NCBI RefSeq assembly: GCF_027706145.1
Contig: NZ_JAQFWW010000001.1
Span: 248,001-312,000 of the forward strand
DNA: 64,000 nt
Source: Bacillus changyiensis
Lineage (GTDB): Bacteria > Bacillota > Bacilli > Bacillales > Bacillaceae
Direction: 5' to 3'
Below the pieces are notes generated by a model. It ran no database searches and was not told the origin of the DNA. It was given only the letters and a program-made list of their open reading frames with translations. The stretch's first letter is position 1; each line of letters begins with the position of its first letter. A program made the translations under genes and the position numbers. Positions 1 to 10,524 of the stretch are shown piece by piece.

Positions 1-1
1 A

Positions 2-847
2 GTAAAACTTCAGGATCTTGTGTACGGCTTGATGCTGAGATCGGGCAATGATGCGGCTGTTGCGATTGCTGAGCATGTCGGTGGAAGTTTGGAAGGTTTT
101 ATTTATATGATGAATCAAAAAGCAGCTCAAATTGGCATGGAAAACACCGTTTTTCAAAATCCACATGGTCTGGATGATCATAAGAATCACTATTCTACAG
201 CCTATGACATGGCACTTTTAACAAAATATGCGATGGAAGATAAGACTTATCAAAAGATCTCTGGAACAAAACGTTACAAAGCTGAAACAATGCAAGGTGT
301 TTGGAAAAACAAAAATAAATTATTAACCGGCCTTTATCGCTATAGTACAGGAGGAAAGACGGGATACACAAAACTTGCCAAGCGAACCCTAGTGTCAACT
401 TCATCTAAGGACAACACAGACTTAATTGCCGTCACAATAAATGCACCTGATGATTGGGATGATCATATCCAGATGTTTGAGTATGTGTATGAACATTACA
501 AAACATATGTACTAGCTAAAAAAGGGGAAATACCAGATTTGAAGGATACTTTTTATGGAAACAAAGCTTTTATTAAAAGGGATGTCACTTATTTATTAAG
601 TGATGATGAAAAAAATCAAGTGAAGATTAAGACAACACTTCTTAAACCAAAGCGAAAGTGGAAGAAAAATCAAGAAGCGATTCCAAATATGATCGGCTCA
701 ATGAATGTGATGTTTAAAGGTGAATCAATTGCTAAATTACCGATTTTTTATGAAAATGAACGGAATCAAAAACCGAAAAAGTCATTTATAGAGACTTTTC
801 AATCAATATTTCATAAGTTTGCGGGCGGTTCTACATGGTCAATATAA
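2..847 (+). CDS. dacB: D-alanyl-D-alanine carboxypeptidase DacB (PBP5*), 5' truncated by window edge
   Basis: Penicillin-binding carboxypeptidase that trims D-Ala from peptidoglycan stem peptides; in B. subtilis DacB acts on the spore cortex. The reading frame is open from base 2, so the start and the SxxK serine lie upstream of the window. The SxN motif (SGN, bases 41-49) and the KTG triad (bases 356-364, in GGKTGYT) are visible, followed by a C-terminal beta-rich domain of the PBP5 type. It overlaps spmA by 13 bp, the arrangement of the dacB-spmA-spmB sporulation operon. That operon is sigma-E controlled in B. subtilis; its promoter is not in the window. The identification rests on motifs plus context and is firm. 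Confidence 0.93.
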   Translation, partial: VKLQDLVYGLMLRSGNDAAVAIAEHVGGSLEGFIYMMNQKAAQIGMENTVFQNPHGLDDHKNHYSTAYDMALLTKYAMEDKTYQKISGTKRYKAETMQGVWKNKNKLLTGLYRYSTGGKTGYTKLAKRTLVSTSSKDNTDLIAVTINAPDDWDDHIQMFEYVYEHYKTYVLAKKGEIPDLKDTFYGNKAFIKRDVTYLLSDDEKNQVKIKTTLLKPKRKWKKNQEAIPNMIGSMNVMFKGESIAKLPIFYENERNQKPKKSFIETFQSIFHKFAGGSTWSI

Positions 848-1422
848 TTTGGGTTGGTTTAACGATTATTGGTCTCGTATTTGCCTTTTTTAATGGAACA
901 GTTCAGGATGTCAATGAAGCGGTTTTTAAAGGAGCAAAAGAGGCCGTTACAATTGCGATTGGACTTATCAGTGTTCTTGTGTTTTGGCTGGGGTTGATGA
1001 AAATAGCGGAACAGTCCGGACTCTTGGAAAAGCTCAGCAAAATGTGCCGACCGTTTATCGCCAAATTGTTTCCGGAAATCCCCTCTGATCACCCCGCAAT
1101 GGGTTATATCTTATCTAATCTCATTGCTAATTTTTTCGGATTAGGGAATGCAGCAACACCGCTTGGCATTAAAGCTATGGAACAAATGCAACAGCTCAAT
1201 CAAAACCGACCTGAAGCAAGTCGTTCGATGATCACTTTTTTAGCAGTCAATACCTCATGTATTACACTGATTCCAACAACAGTAATTGCTGTGAGAATGA
1301 CATATGACTCAAAAACACCAACCGATATTGTTGGTCCTAGCATATTAGCAACATTCATCTCAGGGATTTTCGCGATCATCATCGATAGGTATTATTACCA
1401 TAAAAGAAAAAAGAAGGGGTGA
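835..1422 (+). CDS. spmA: Spore maturation protein A
   Basis: Integral membrane protein needed for full dehydration of the spore core, working with SpmB. It has 195 residues, the usual family length, with several hydrophobic helices and the Gly-rich nucleoside-recognition (Gate) domain core around [21 protein letters not shown]. The ATG at 835 lies inside the 3' end of dacB (13 bp overlap), and spmB follows after 4 bp, so the three genes are one operon with translational coupling. Identified by family similarity and the conserved dacB-spmA-spmB order. Confidence 0.94.
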   Translation: MVNIIWVGLTIIGLVFAFFNGTVQDVNEAVFKGAKEAVTIAIGLISVLVFWLGLMKIAEQSGLLEKLSKMCRPFIAKLFPEIPSDHPAMGYILSNLIANFFGLGNAATPLGIKAMEQMQQLNQNRPEASRSMITFLAVNTSCITLIPTTVIAVRMTYDSKTPTDIVGPSILATFISGIFAIIIDRYYYHKRKKKG

Positions 1423-1426
1423 GAAT

Positions 1427-1963
1427 TTGGAATTCATCAATGGGCTTTCTTTAGCCCTTATCCCGTTTATCATCGCCTCGATCCTTTTATATGGAACAGT
1501 TCGAAAAGTTCCGACTTATGAAGCTTTTGTTGAAGGGGGAAAAGAAGGCATCCAAATTGCTTTTTCGATCATTCCTTACTTGGTCGGTATGCTTGTAGCT
1601 GTTACAGTCTTCAGATCCTCTGGAGCACTGGATTTTTTTATGGATTTGTTAAAACCTGTTTTTACAGCAATCGGCATGCCGACAGAAGTCGTTCCACTTG
1701 CTATCATCCGGCCCATTTCAGGAACGGCTGCACTTGGTATGACAACAGATTTAATCGCTGTTCACGGTCCAGATTCTTTTATCGGTAGGCTCGCATCCGT
1801 CATGCAAGGTTCAACAGACACAACCCTCTACGTTCTAACTGTATATTTTGGAGCGGTTGGAATAAAAAAAATGGGGGACGCTTTAAAAGTAGGACTGCTT
1901 GCCGATTTATCAGGGGTTATTGCCGCTGTTATTATTGTAACACTGTTATTTGGAAGCACCTAA
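1427..1963 (+). CDS. spmB: Spore maturation protein B
   Basis: Second Gate-domain membrane protein of the spore dehydration pair; 178 residues, the normal length. I chose the TTG at 1427 because AAGGGGTGAG sits at the right distance upstream and the protein then begins with a hydrophobic segment. A Gly/Pro-rich core (IIRPISGTAALGMTTDLI) typical of the family is present. The stop codon lies in the loop of the terminator hairpin, so this is the last gene of the dacB operon. Confidence 0.94.
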   Translation: MEFINGLSLALIPFIIASILLYGTVRKVPTYEAFVEGGKEGIQIAFSIIPYLVGMLVAVTVFRSSGALDFFMDLLKPVFTAIGMPTEVVPLAIIRPISGTAALGMTTDLIAVHGPDSFIGRLASVMQGSTDTTLYVLTVYFGAVGIKKMGDALKVGLLADLSGVIAAVIIVTLLFGST

Positions 1964-1979
1964 AAAGGTGTTTTTTTTA
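1954..1979 (+). terminator. Rho-independent terminator of dacB-spmAB
   Basis: AGCACC and GGTGTT pair around a short A-rich loop and are followed by eight T residues. The spmB stop codon is in the loop. Confidence 0.8.
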
Positions 1980-2089
1980 TTAAACAATTTTACTTTTTGC
2001 TTGAGAAAAGATACATTTAAGGTCAGGTATAAAAGGAATGCTTGTTTGTTCGTTTTGAAAAAAGTAAGATAATACATGAGGTGAAAGAT

Positions 2090-2824
2090 ATGGAACGACT
2101 TCAAAAAGTAATTGCTCATGCTGGCGTTGCTTCGCGACGAAAGGCAGAAGAACTAATAAAAGAAGGAAAAGTTACAGTTAATGGGAAAACGATAAAAGAA
2201 CTCGGGGTTAAGGTATCTAGCGGTGATCGGATTGAGGTGAACGGAATCCAACTTGAAAGTGAAGAACCCGTTTATTTCCTTTTTTATAAACCGAAAGGCG
2301 TTATATCCGCAGTTAAAGATGATAAAGGCCGTAAAGTGGTAACCGATTTTTTTCATGAGATTCAAGAACGAATTTATCCAATTGGCCGACTTGATTACGA
2401 TACGAGTGGCTTGCTGCTTTTAACAAACGACGGGAATTTCGCCAATAAATTAATGCATCCTAAATATGAAATTAATAAAACATATGTTGCAAAAATAAAA
2501 GGTATACCAGCAAAAGAAAACTTAAAAAAACTTGAAAGGGGCTTGCAACTTGAAGAAGGCAAAACGGCTCCCGCCAAAGTTAAACTATTGTCAATGGATA
2601 AGAAGAAGCAGACTAGCATCATTCAAATCACCATTCATGAAGGACGCAACCGCCAAGTACGGAGGATGTTTGAAGCGATCGGTCATGAAGTGATCAAACT
2701 GAAAAGGGAAGAGTATGCTTTTTTGAATTTGCAAGGGTTAAAAACTGGCGAAAAAAGAGAGCTGACACCGCACGAAGTAAAGAGGCTGAGAGCCTTAGCA
2801 GAGCACGGGAAAAACGCTTTATAG
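2090..2824 (+). CDS. rluB: 23S rRNA pseudouridine synthase RluB
   Basis: Cytoplasmic enzyme that isomerises a uridine in helix 93 of 23S rRNA. There are 244 residues: an N-terminal S4 RNA-binding domain (about 1-60, MERLQKVIAHAGVASRRKAE) and a RsuA-type catalytic domain. The catalytic Asp lies in GRLDYDTSGLLLLTNDG and the NRQVRRMFEAIGH motif follows. The frame is open further upstream to 2042, but the ATG at 2090 is preceded by GAGGTGAAAG and matches the family N-terminus. It stands alone between the spmB terminator and resA, as in B. subtilis. Confidence 0.94.
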   Translation: MERLQKVIAHAGVASRRKAEELIKEGKVTVNGKTIKELGVKVSSGDRIEVNGIQLESEEPVYFLFYKPKGVISAVKDDKGRKVVTDFFHEIQERIYPIGRLDYDTSGLLLLTNDGNFANKLMHPKYEINKTYVAKIKGIPAKENLKKLERGLQLEEGKTAPAKVKLLSMDKKKQTSIIQITIHEGRNRQVRRMFEAIGHEVIKLKREEYAFLNLQGLKTGEKRELTPHEVKRLRALAEHGKNAL

Positions 2825-2907
2825 GTTTCATATAACTTTTAAAAAAAGAAAATGGTTGGTAATATAGGGATGGTACACTATAGCTGAATGTCAAAAATAG
2901 GGGGCGG

Positions 2908-3447
2908 ATGATGAAAAAAAGACGTTTTTACATCCGGACAGTTATTCTGCTTGTTTTGCTTGCTGCGCTCGGTTACACACTTTACAGCGCTGTGTTTGAC
3001 AACAAAGAAAAGGTAACAGCTGGGGTACAAGCACCGAATTTTTCACTTGAGGAAGTTGGTGGGAATCGTCTTAAACTAGAAGACTTAAAAGGTAAAGGGG
3101 TATTTTTAAACTTCTGGGGTAGCTGGTGCGAGCCTTGTAAAAAAGAGTTTCCTTCTATGGTAAACCAATATAAGAAGTTCAAAGATCAAGGTGTCGAAAT
3201 TGTTGCTGTCAATGTCGGGGAATCCAAATTGGCCGTTCAAAACTTTATAAAAAATAAAGGGGTCAATTTTCCAGTTGTGCTTGATAAAGATAGGCAAGTG
3301 TTGGAAGCGTATGGTGTTATTCCGATACCGACAACGTTTTTAATAAACTCTGATGGTGAAGTTGTCAAGGTTGTTGAAAGTGAAATGACCGAACGGATGA
3401 TCCATGATTATTTGAATATGATTAAACCTGAGGGGTCATCATCATGA
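2908..3447 (+). CDS. resA: Thiol-disulfide oxidoreductase ResA
   Basis: Membrane-anchored, extracytoplasmic thioredoxin-like protein that reduces the CXXCH cysteines of apocytochrome c before haem attachment. One N-terminal transmembrane anchor (about 7-29) is followed by a thioredoxin fold with the active site WCEPC (Cys74 and Cys77) and the cis-Pro loop PIPTTFLI. Length is 179, the same as the B. subtilis protein. A GGGGGCGG site precedes ATGATG at 2908. resB overlaps by 4 bp (ATGA), so resA-resB-resC are transcribed together. ResD normally activates this operon; I did not find a clear operator by eye. Confidence 0.96.
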   Translation: MMKKRRFYIRTVILLVLLAALGYTLYSAVFDNKEKVTAGVQAPNFSLEEVGGNRLKLEDLKGKGVFLNFWGSWCEPCKKEFPSMVNQYKKFKDQGVEIVAVNVGESKLAVQNFIKNKGVNFPVVLDKDRQVLEAYGVIPIPTTFLINSDGEVVKVVESEMTERMIHDYLNMIKPEGSSS

Positions 3448-5078
3448 CGAAAATAAAATGCGACTGTGGGCATGTGAATCCGCTTGGGACATTCCTTTGT
3501 GAATCTTGCGGTAAACCGCTGCAAAAACAGGATGAGAAACTTCTTGATATGCGGTATGACGGAAGTGCAAGACGATCGCAAACCTATCAAAAAACACTCA
3601 TCGATAAAATCTGGAACTTTTTTTCGTCTGTAAAGGTCGGTGTCTGGCTGATCATCATCACATTATCAGCATCTGCATTCGGAACCATTCTTCCGCAAGA
3701 AATGTATTTACCACCTGATGCACAAGCAGATACATATTATCAAAAGCAATATGGACTCATTGGACAAATCTATTATATTCTTGGTTTTCACAATCTTTAT
3801 GGATCATGGTGGTTTATTATTCTGATTGCCTTACTCGGTGTTTCACTCGTGATATGTAGCCTTGATCGGGTTATCCCTTTACATAGGGCTTTAAAAAATC
3901 AGGGTATCACGCGAAATACAAGTTTTATGAAAAGACAGAGACTATACAGTCTGACAGAAACAGAACTTTCTGAAGAAAAAAGAATACAAATCATTGAAAC
4001 ACTTAAAAAAAGGCGCTATCGAGTAAAAGAAGAAAACAAAAATCTGTTTGCCGAAAAAGGTCGCTTTTCAAGATGGGGACCTTATGTTAACCATATCGGA
4101 TTGATCGTTTTTTTAATCGGTGTTATGCTTCGTTACGTTCCAGGTATGTATGTTGATGAAACTCTTTGGATTAGGGAGGGAGAAACTGTTCCAATTCCAG
4201 GAACAGAAGGGCATTATTATTTGAAAAACGATCGGTTTATAAAGGAAATGTATAACAGTAAACAGGAAAAAGAAGTGTTTTCTGATGCCATTACGAAAGC
4301 CGGTGATGGAATGGTTGCGAAAAACTATCAAACCGATGTGGCACTTTATGAAAGAAAGAATAAAAGCTTGCCAGGTGAGTCGCCAAAATTAAAAAAATTG
4401 AGAAATGGTACGATAAAAGTCAATGAGCCCCTGAAATTTAGTTCTTATTCACTTTACCAGACCACCTATAAAGAAGGTGAACTGGACAAAATGGTGTTTA
4501 AGCTAATTGCAAAGAACACGGGGAAATCGTTCGGCAGTGTGTCGATAGATCTTTTGGAACCGAAATCAAACTATGATCTTGGCAACGGTTACAAAGTGCA
4601 TCTTGCAAGCTACTTGCCAGATTTTTATTTTAATAAAGATGGGGAACCAAGTACGAAAACGAAAAACCCAAACAATCCGGCATTTGTTTTTCAAATCATT
4701 ACGCCTGACAAGCCAAATGGGGAGAAAAGTTTTGTAGCTATTCAAGAGACCATAGAGGGATCTGCAAACAATAAGTACAAAATGAAATTTGACCATGTGG
4801 AGACAAAAAACATCTCAGGGCTTACGGTCAGAAAAGATTTGACACTATGGGTACTGATGATCGGCGGGGTGATTTTTATGATCGGCGTTATCCAAGGGAT
4901 GTACTGGCAGCATAGACGGATTTGGTTACGATCAGAAGACGATCAAGTACTTGTCGCTGGACATACAAACAAAAACTGGTATGGACTAAAAAAGGATTTG
5001 CAAAAAGTACTAATGGATACGGGGATATCCGAACCGACCGATCAAAAAGAACTGCTGAAGGAAAATCGGTCAGCCTAG
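3444..5078 (+). CDS. resB: Cytochrome c biogenesis protein ResB
   Basis: One half of the system II haem-transfer and ligation machinery, in the membrane with ResC. At 544 residues it has the family's usual length. It starts with a small zinc-ribbon-like cysteine cluster (CDCGH...CESCG, residues 5-22), then transmembrane segments around residues 57-75 and 120-140, a third after [11 protein letters not shown], a large extracytoplasmic domain, and a last helix near 470. The ATG overlaps the resA stop, and resC begins 12 bp after its stop. Long blocks such as TLWIREGE and [14 protein letters not shown] match the ResB family. Confidence 0.96.
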   Translation: MTKIKCDCGHVNPLGTFLCESCGKPLQKQDEKLLDMRYDGSARRSQTYQKTLIDKIWNFFSSVKVGVWLIIITLSASAFGTILPQEMYLPPDAQADTYYQKQYGLIGQIYYILGFHNLYGSWWFIILIALLGVSLVICSLDRVIPLHRALKNQGITRNTSFMKRQRLYSLTETELSEEKRIQIIETLKKRRYRVKEENKNLFAEKGRFSRWGPYVNHIGLIVFLIGVMLRYVPGMYVDETLWIREGETVPIPGTEGHYYLKNDRFIKEMYNSKQEKEVFSDAITKAGDGMVAKNYQTDVALYERKNKSLPGESPKLKKLRNGTIKVNEPLKFSSYSLYQTTYKEGELDKMVFKLIAKNTGKSFGSVSIDLLEPKSNYDLGNGYKVHLASYLPDFYFNKDGEPSTKTKNPNNPAFVFQIITPDKPNGEKSFVAIQETIEGSANNKYKMKFDHVETKNISGLTVRKDLTLWVLMIGGVIFMIGVIQGMYWQHRRIWLRSEDDQVLVAGHTNKNWYGLKKDLQKVLMDTGISEPTDQKELLKENRSA

Positions 5079-5090
5079 GGAGGGGTTTTC

Positions 5091-6266
5091 ATGGAAGAGC
5101 TTAGCGGTAATTTACTGTATGCGGCATTTCTCTTGTATTTAGTAGCTGTTTTCTTTTTCGGTGGTTCGATCAGAAGTAAAACTTCAACGGATAAGAAAAA
5201 GAATCGCTGGGCATCAATTGCTGTCACGATTACGATCATCGGGTTTTTATGTCAGTTTGGATATTTTATCACCAGATGGATTGTTTCTGGACATGCACCA
5301 GTTAGCAATCTGTTTGAGTTTACAACGGCTTTCAGCATGATGCTAGTCTTTGCGTTCATCATCATCTTTTTTATGTATCGCTTATCAGCGCTAGGGTTGT
5401 TTACACTCCCGGTAGCGCTCTTGTTAATTGGATATGCCAGTATGTTTTCAACTGAGATCACACCGTTGATTCCATCACTCCAAAGTCATTGGCTGTATAT
5501 TCATGTCACAACAGCAGCGCTTGGGCAAGCCATCCTTGCGATCAGTTTTGTAGCTGGCGTTATTTTTCTGCTCAAGTATGTTGATCAATCAAAGCCGGGA
5601 AAAAAAACATTTTGGCTTGAGTTTGTCATGTTTATGCTTGTGACAACTCTTGCATTTATATTGGTGACAACCGCGTTTCGATTAGCAGGTTATGAAGCAG
5701 AGTTTAAATGGATCAATAAAAATGGTCAGCAAGAAGTCACGGAATATCAACTTCCCGCATTGATTGGTCCGAACAACGGTGAACTTTTGACAGAAGGAAA
5801 AATGGAACCGTTCTTCAATGTACCGCCGATCATTGACGGTCGGAAATTAAATACTGTACTTTGGTCATTTGCGGCAGGTATTTTATTGTATGGAGCTGTC
5901 AGGTTGCTAATAAGGAAACGAGTTAGCGCACTGTTACAGCCACTAGTGAAAAACGTGAATCTTGATCTTGTCGACGAAATTGGCTATCGCTCTGTTTCAA
6001 TCGGTTTTCCGGTTTTCACATTAGGGGCATTGATCTTTGCTATGATTTGGGCGCAACTTGCTTGGACCAGGTTCTGGGGCTGGGATCCAAAAGAAGTATG
6101 GGCATTGATTACCTTTTTGTTTTATGCTGCATACTTACATCTCAGGCTGTCCAGGGGTTGGCATGGAGAAAAATCAGCCTGGCTTGCTGTCATCGGTTTT
6201 GCGATTATTATGTTTAATCTCATATTTGTAAACCTTGTGATCGCTGGGCTTCATTCCTATGCATGA
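5091..6266 (+). CDS. resC: Cytochrome c assembly protein ResC (haem handling)
   Basis: Polytopic membrane protein of the HHP (haem handling) superfamily; with ResB it exports haem and attaches it to apocytochrome c. It has 391 residues with about eight hydrophobic segments. The tryptophan-rich signature [14 protein letters not shown] near the C-terminus is the WWD motif that holds haem, flanked by conserved histidines ([21 protein letters not shown]). GGGAGGGG precedes the ATG. It is the last gene of resABC; 119 bp separate it from resD. Confidence 0.96.
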   Translation: MEELSGNLLYAAFLLYLVAVFFFGGSIRSKTSTDKKKNRWASIAVTITIIGFLCQFGYFITRWIVSGHAPVSNLFEFTTAFSMMLVFAFIIIFFMYRLSALGLFTLPVALLLIGYASMFSTEITPLIPSLQSHWLYIHVTTAALGQAILAISFVAGVIFLLKYVDQSKPGKKTFWLEFVMFMLVTTLAFILVTTAFRLAGYEAEFKWINKNGQQEVTEYQLPALIGPNNGELLTEGKMEPFFNVPPIIDGRKLNTVLWSFAAGILLYGAVRLLIRKRVSALLQPLVKNVNLDLVDEIGYRSVSIGFPVFTLGALIFAMIWAQLAWTRFWGWDPKEVWALITFLFYAAYLHLRLSRGWHGEKSAWLAVIGFAIIMFNLIFVNLVIAGLHSYA

Positions 6267-6304
6267 TTCCTGTCATGTAACAGCAACTTATTAGAAGGGT
6301 GAAT

Positions 6305-6335
6305 TTGAAATAAGAAACGTCGCTTGGATTATAAA
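6305..6335 (+). promoter_or_regulatory. Candidate sigma-A promoter for resDE
   Basis: TTGAAA at 6305 and TTATAA at 6329 are spaced 18 bp, ahead of resD in the resC-resD gap. A separate resD promoter is known in B. subtilis; this exact site is my inference. Confidence 0.35.
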
Positions 6336-6385
6336 AGCTTTTTTAATAAAATGAGTGTAAGAAGATTCAAATCAGGAGGATTACG

Positions 6386-7108
6386 ATGGAACAAACAAAA
6401 GAGACCAAAATATTAGTAGTAGATGATGAGGCAAGAATTAGGCGCCTGTTAAAAATGTATTTAGAAAGAGAACATTATATCATTGAAGAAGCTGAGAACG
6501 GGGATGAAGCAATCGACAAAGCACTTGGCAATCATTACGATTTGATTTTGCTCGATTTGATGATGCCAGGAACAGACGGTATTGAAGTGTGCAGACAAAT
6601 TCGTGAAAAAAAAGCAATTCCGATTATTATGCTAACAGCAAAAGGTGAGGAAGCCAATCGAGTGCAAGGGTTTGAGGTCGGAACAGATGATTACATTGTA
6701 AAACCTTTTAGTCCACGAGAAGTGGTACTGAGGGTTAAAGCGCTTCTGAGAAGATCATCGCAAACCTCTTATCTGAATACAGATACGACTGCAAAAAATG
6801 TACTTGTTTTTTCTCATTTATCAATTGATCATGATGCGCATCGCGTGATGGCAGATGGGAGTGAAGTGAGCCTAACACCGAAAGAATATGAATTACTTTA
6901 TTTTTTGGCAAAAACTCCTGATAAAGTCTATGATCGTGAAAAGCTACTGAAAGAAGTTTGGCAATATGAGTTCTTCGGAGATTTAAGAACGGTTGATACT
7001 CATGTTAAACGGTTGCGTGAGAAACTTAACAAAGTCTCACCTAAAGCAGCGAAAAAAATTGTGACAGTCTGGGGAGTCGGTTATAAATTTGAGGTCGGAA
7101 ACGAATGA
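6386..7108 (+). CDS. resD: Response regulator ResD
   Basis: OmpR/PhoB-type transcription factor controlling aerobic and anaerobic respiration genes, including resABC and ctaA in B. subtilis. The receiver domain (about 7-120) has the acidic pair DDE (13-15), phospho-acceptor Asp57 ([11 protein letters not shown]) and Lys in VKPF. A winged-helix domain (about 140-236) ends with TVWGVGYKF. It has 240 residues and a CAGGAGG site upstream of the ATG. The stop overlaps the resE start by 4 bp, so sensor and regulator are translationally coupled. Confidence 0.97.
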   Translation: MEQTKETKILVVDDEARIRRLLKMYLEREHYIIEEAENGDEAIDKALGNHYDLILLDLMMPGTDGIEVCRQIREKKAIPIIMLTAKGEEANRVQGFEVGTDDYIVKPFSPREVVLRVKALLRRSSQTSYLNTDTTAKNVLVFSHLSIDHDAHRVMADGSEVSLTPKEYELLYFLAKTPDKVYDREKLLKEVWQYEFFGDLRTVDTHVKRLREKLNKVSPKAAKKIVTVWGVGYKFEVGNE

Positions 7109-8886
7109 TGTTTTGGAAGAGTGTGGTTGGTAAACTTTGGTTTACCATTCTTCTTTTAGTTTCATTTGTTTTATTTATTCTAACTGTTTTTTTACTTGAG
7201 TTTATCGAAAATTATCATGTTGATGAAGCGGAAACAGAACTGACAAAACTTGCTAACAAAGTGGCTGTTATTATTGAAAATCATCCGGAACAAAAAATCG
7301 CCAGATCGATTACCTGGGAGCTTGCGGATGAACTGACAAGCATTCTCATCGTGAAAGACGAGAATCAATACTGGTATTCACCTGACCAAGATCAAAAGCC
7401 GTCTTCCATTCATCTAAAGGAAATCAAGCAGGACCCTGATTTAAGTCAAGCGCTAACTAAGCATGAAAAGGTGCAAAAAAGGGTGTTGTTAAAAAACCGA
7501 AAAAATGATCAGCTAATTGTCGGTGTTCCATATGGGAGCGGTAAAAACAAAGGGATGGTTTTTCTTTCACAGTCTCTTCTTGCTGTTAAGGATACGACAC
7601 AGCATACGACAAGGTATATTCTCTTAGCTGCTGCTGTTGCAATCATTTTAACAACAATATTCGCTTTTTTCTTGTCTAGCAGAGTAACATATCCGCTCAG
7701 AAAAATGAGAGAAGGGGCACACCGTTTAGCTAAAGGTAAATTTGATACGAAAATTCCAATCCTAACAAGGGATGAAATTGGTGAACTAGCGATTGCATTT
7801 AATCAAATGGGTCGTCAACTGAAATTTCATATTACCGCTTTAAATCAGGAAAAAGAACACTTATCAAATATTTTAAGCAGTATGGCTGATGGTGTGATCA
7901 CCATCAATATTGATGGAACAATACTTGTCACAAACCCTCCGGCTGAGCGTTTTTTACAAAGCTGGTACTATGAGCAGAATATGAATGTCCAAGAAGGAAA
8001 TGAATTGCCTCCTGAAGCACGCAAGCTTTTTCGAGATACTGTTGATACAGAAAAAGAACAGTTGATCGAAATGACGTTACAGGGGAGAACATGGGTGTTG
8101 TTAATGAGTCCTCTTTATAACCAATCAGATGTTCGTGGGGCAGTTGCTGTCCTAAGAGACATGACAGAAGAAAGACGGCTTGACAAGTTGAAAAAAGATT
8201 TCATTGCTAATGTCAGTCATGAACTGAGAACACCAATTTCAATGCTCCAAGGTTATAGTGAGGCAATCGTCGATGACATTGCTAGTTCCGAAGAAGAGAA
8301 AAAAGAAATCGCCCAGGTGATTTATGATGAATCTTTACGAATGGGCAGATTAGTCAACGATTTACTTGACCTTGCGAGAATGGAAGCTGGACACATTTCC
8401 TTAAATGTTGAAACAGTTGAACTCCGTGAGTTTTTCGAAAGAATATTTCGTAAGTTTTCGGGTTTAGCCGGTGATAAAGACATCAACCTCACCCATAATC
8501 TTGACTTAAATGAGACAGTATTTGTGTTTGATCCTGATAAAATGGAACAAGTGCTGACCAATCTAATTGATAACGCCATTCGTCATACTGATCGGGAAGG
8601 TCATGTCCATATTGAAGTTCAGTCTGCAGCAAGCGGTTTGAAAGTTGCTGTAAAAGACTCAGGAAGCGGAATTCCTGAAGAAGATCTACCATTTATTTTT
8701 GAACGCTTTTATAAAGCAGATAAAGCGAGAACTAGAGGAAAAGGTGGGACAGGTCTGGGACTTGCCATCGTTAAAAACATTGTCGATGCTCATCACGGTT
8801 CAATCACAGTTCATAGCAGGTTAAATGAAGGTACATCTTTTACGTTCTACATTCCGAGAAAAAAGAAAGATACTGACCATAATTGA
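7105..8886 (+). CDS. resE: Sensor histidine kinase ResE
   Basis: Membrane sensor kinase partner of ResD. The order is: transmembrane helix (about 10-33), extracytoplasmic sensor region (about 34-165), second helix (about 168-192), HAMP (about 193-245), PAS (about 250-360), HisKA with phosphorylated His372 in NVSHELRTP, and an ATP-binding domain with N, G1 ([10 protein letters not shown]) and G2 ([11 protein letters not shown]) boxes. 593 residues. Two ATG codons are possible, 7105 and 7108; the first aligns better with the B. subtilis start. A strong terminator follows. Confidence 0.96.
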   Translation: MMFWKSVVGKLWFTILLLVSFVLFILTVFLLEFIENYHVDEAETELTKLANKVAVIIENHPEQKIARSITWELADELTSILIVKDENQYWYSPDQDQKPSSIHLKEIKQDPDLSQALTKHEKVQKRVLLKNRKNDQLIVGVPYGSGKNKGMVFLSQSLLAVKDTTQHTTRYILLAAAVAIILTTIFAFFLSSRVTYPLRKMREGAHRLAKGKFDTKIPILTRDEIGELAIAFNQMGRQLKFHITALNQEKEHLSNILSSMADGVITINIDGTILVTNPPAERFLQSWYYEQNMNVQEGNELPPEARKLFRDTVDTEKEQLIEMTLQGRTWVLLMSPLYNQSDVRGAVAVLRDMTEERRLDKLKKDFIANVSHELRTPISMLQGYSEAIVDDIASSEEEKKEIAQVIYDESLRMGRLVNDLLDLARMEAGHISLNVETVELREFFERIFRKFSGLAGDKDINLTHNLDLNETVFVFDPDKMEQVLTNLIDNAIRHTDREGHVHIEVQSAASGLKVAVKDSGSGIPEEDLPFIFERFYKADKARTRGKGGTGLGLAIVKNIVDAHHGSITVHSRLNEGTSFTFYIPRKKKDTDHN

Positions 8887-8936
8887 CGAACAATCTTGTT
8901 CCATACGAAACAAAAGGTGAGTACCCGACAGACACT

Positions 8937-8978
8937 AAAAAATCCACGAAAAGGGTTTATGCCCCGTGGATTTTTTTA
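8937..8978 (+). terminator. Terminator after resE
   Basis: AATCCACG (8941-8948) pairs with CGTGGATT (8965-8972), extended by A-tract and T-tract pairing, and ends in seven T residues. Confidence 0.88.
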
Positions 8979-9880
8979 TATACCGTTGTTTCATTTAGAA
9001 ATGAAACATTTTGATCGTCTCCCATAGTCTTGCGCCACCTGAATAGTATGTCGGCGAGTGATAGCTACAAGTATTCAGACCTACAATCATTAACTTAAAA
9101 AAGATCACAAACAACGCTCCCGTACCTGGCACAATGTCCATACGTAAAAGCGATCCTCCCCTTGCAGGGCGAAAAAACGAGAGTTCACAAGGCACGCCAG
9201 ATGGAAGGTGATAGGCCGTCCATAAGCTTCCTAAAGGAGTTGAAGAATGAATCTGAAAAACATATAGGTTGTCATTCAATTCCTGCTATATTCTGCAAAC
9301 CACTGTAATGAGATGGCTAAAGAAGTGAAATTGTATCATTTTAATCCAGCTCTGTAAGTTGGGTGATAATGAATCCAGATCTGGTAAGAATCAGCACATA
9401 CATTGCTCCTATAATGCTTTCGGACGGATCCAGACAATCCAAAGACGTCCGTTAGAAGAATGTAGAGTAATCCGAACCGTCATGAAAATCACTGTACCTG
9501 ATTGGATTGCTTGCTGTAATAGCTCTAGCCAGAACTGACTAAAGTAGCAAAAAACAATGAAAATACAAGATTGTTACCAACCCATTTTGTTGAGAAGTTG
9601 CATTTAGGTACCCCTTTTATATCAAATATCCCTACCTAATAAACTACATGTTGTTATCATTTTAATGCCTACATCACTCCCAACAATATCATGAAATAGA
9701 CGTAAGTCTAATTGAATTCTTAATGCAAAAAAGTGAATATATGGTTATTGAAATAAGAGTGTGTATGGTTTTAAATTGATTGACATAACAGTTATGCTTA
9801 AGGAACATACGATTAAATTAAGCTTAATTTTTAAACCACCCCCTTTCTATTTTCATCTGTTTGTAATATAGTTGTAATAG
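8979..9880. other. Roughly 0.9 kb gap between resE and sigX with decayed sequence
   Basis: No convincing intact gene. On the minus strand a 94-codon frame (8995-9279, ending KMFHF) has no recognisable family and no good ribosome-binding site. Further upstream on the same strand (about 9529 down to 9335) two short protein-like stretches in different frames are separated by a stop: one reads WLELLQQAIQSGTVIF, the other TRSGFIITQLTELD. This looks like the relic of one or two small minus-strand genes. I cannot name them. Confidence 0.35.
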
Positions 9881-9886
9881 TTGTAA

Positions 9887-9913
9887 TGTAACTTTTTAAG
9901 ATTGACAAACGAC
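9887..9913 (+). promoter_or_regulatory. Sigma-X-type (ECF) autoregulatory promoter
   Basis: TGTAAC (9887-9892), a 17-bp spacer and CGAC (9910-9913) stand 26 bp before the sigX start. This matches the known sigma-X consensus TGTAAC-N17-CGWC, so sigX is expected to activate itself. Confidence 0.85.
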
Positions 9914-9939
9914 AATAAAATTGAACGGAGGGGTTTCAG

Positions 9940-10524
9940 ATGGAGGAAACCTTTCAGAAAATATATGATCAATATCATCAAGACTTGTTTCAGTTTTTAT
10001 TTTATATGGTAAAAGACAAAAGTCAGGCAGAAGATTTGGTACAAGAAGTGTACATTCGTGTGTTACATTCCTATCAAACATTTGAAGGAAGAAGCAGTGA
10101 AAAAACATGGCTTCTTTCGATAGCTCGTCATGTGGCAATTGACTGGTTCAGAAAGCAGCAGACAATCCGGCAACGAATTTTAGGAACGTTTGACTGGGAA
10201 AAACAAGACGTAAAAGATCACCAGCCACTTCCTGAAGAAGTTGTCATGCAACATGAAAATCTTCAAGAGATTTTTACGGCGCTTGATAAATGCACACTAG
10301 ACCAAAGAGCTGTCATCATCTTGAGGTTTATTCAAGGTTACTCAATTTCTGAAACAGCAAAGGCATTACATTTTTCTGAAAGTAAAGTGAAAACAACACA
10401 ACATCGTGGCCTAAAAGTGCTTCGTAAACAGATGGAGCTTTTGAAGGAGGAACAAAAACATGAAGAAGTCAGAGTGGGACGAAGAGCGGCTGAAGGTATT
10501 ACTAAACCAACTTCCAATGGTTAA
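9940..10524 (+). CDS. sigX: ECF RNA polymerase sigma factor SigX
   Basis: Extracytoplasmic-function sigma factor that in B. subtilis controls envelope charge and modification genes. It has 194 residues. Region 2 (about 10-80) contains LVQEVYIRVLHSYQTFEG and the WLLSIARHVAIDWFRKQ block; region 4 (about 115-170) has the helix-turn-helix SISETAKALHFSESKVKTT. An ACGGAGGGG site precedes the ATG. The 3' end overlaps rsiX by 65 bp, so factor and antagonist are co-translated. A sigma-X consensus promoter directly upstream supports autoregulation. Confidence 0.96.
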   Translation: MEETFQKIYDQYHQDLFQFLFYMVKDKSQAEDLVQEVYIRVLHSYQTFEGRSSEKTWLLSIARHVAIDWFRKQQTIRQRILGTFDWEKQDVKDHQPLPEEVVMQHENLQEIFTALDKCTLDQRAVIILRFIQGYSISETAKALHFSESKVKTTQHRGLKVLRKQMELLKEEQKHEEVRVGRRAAEGITKPTSNG

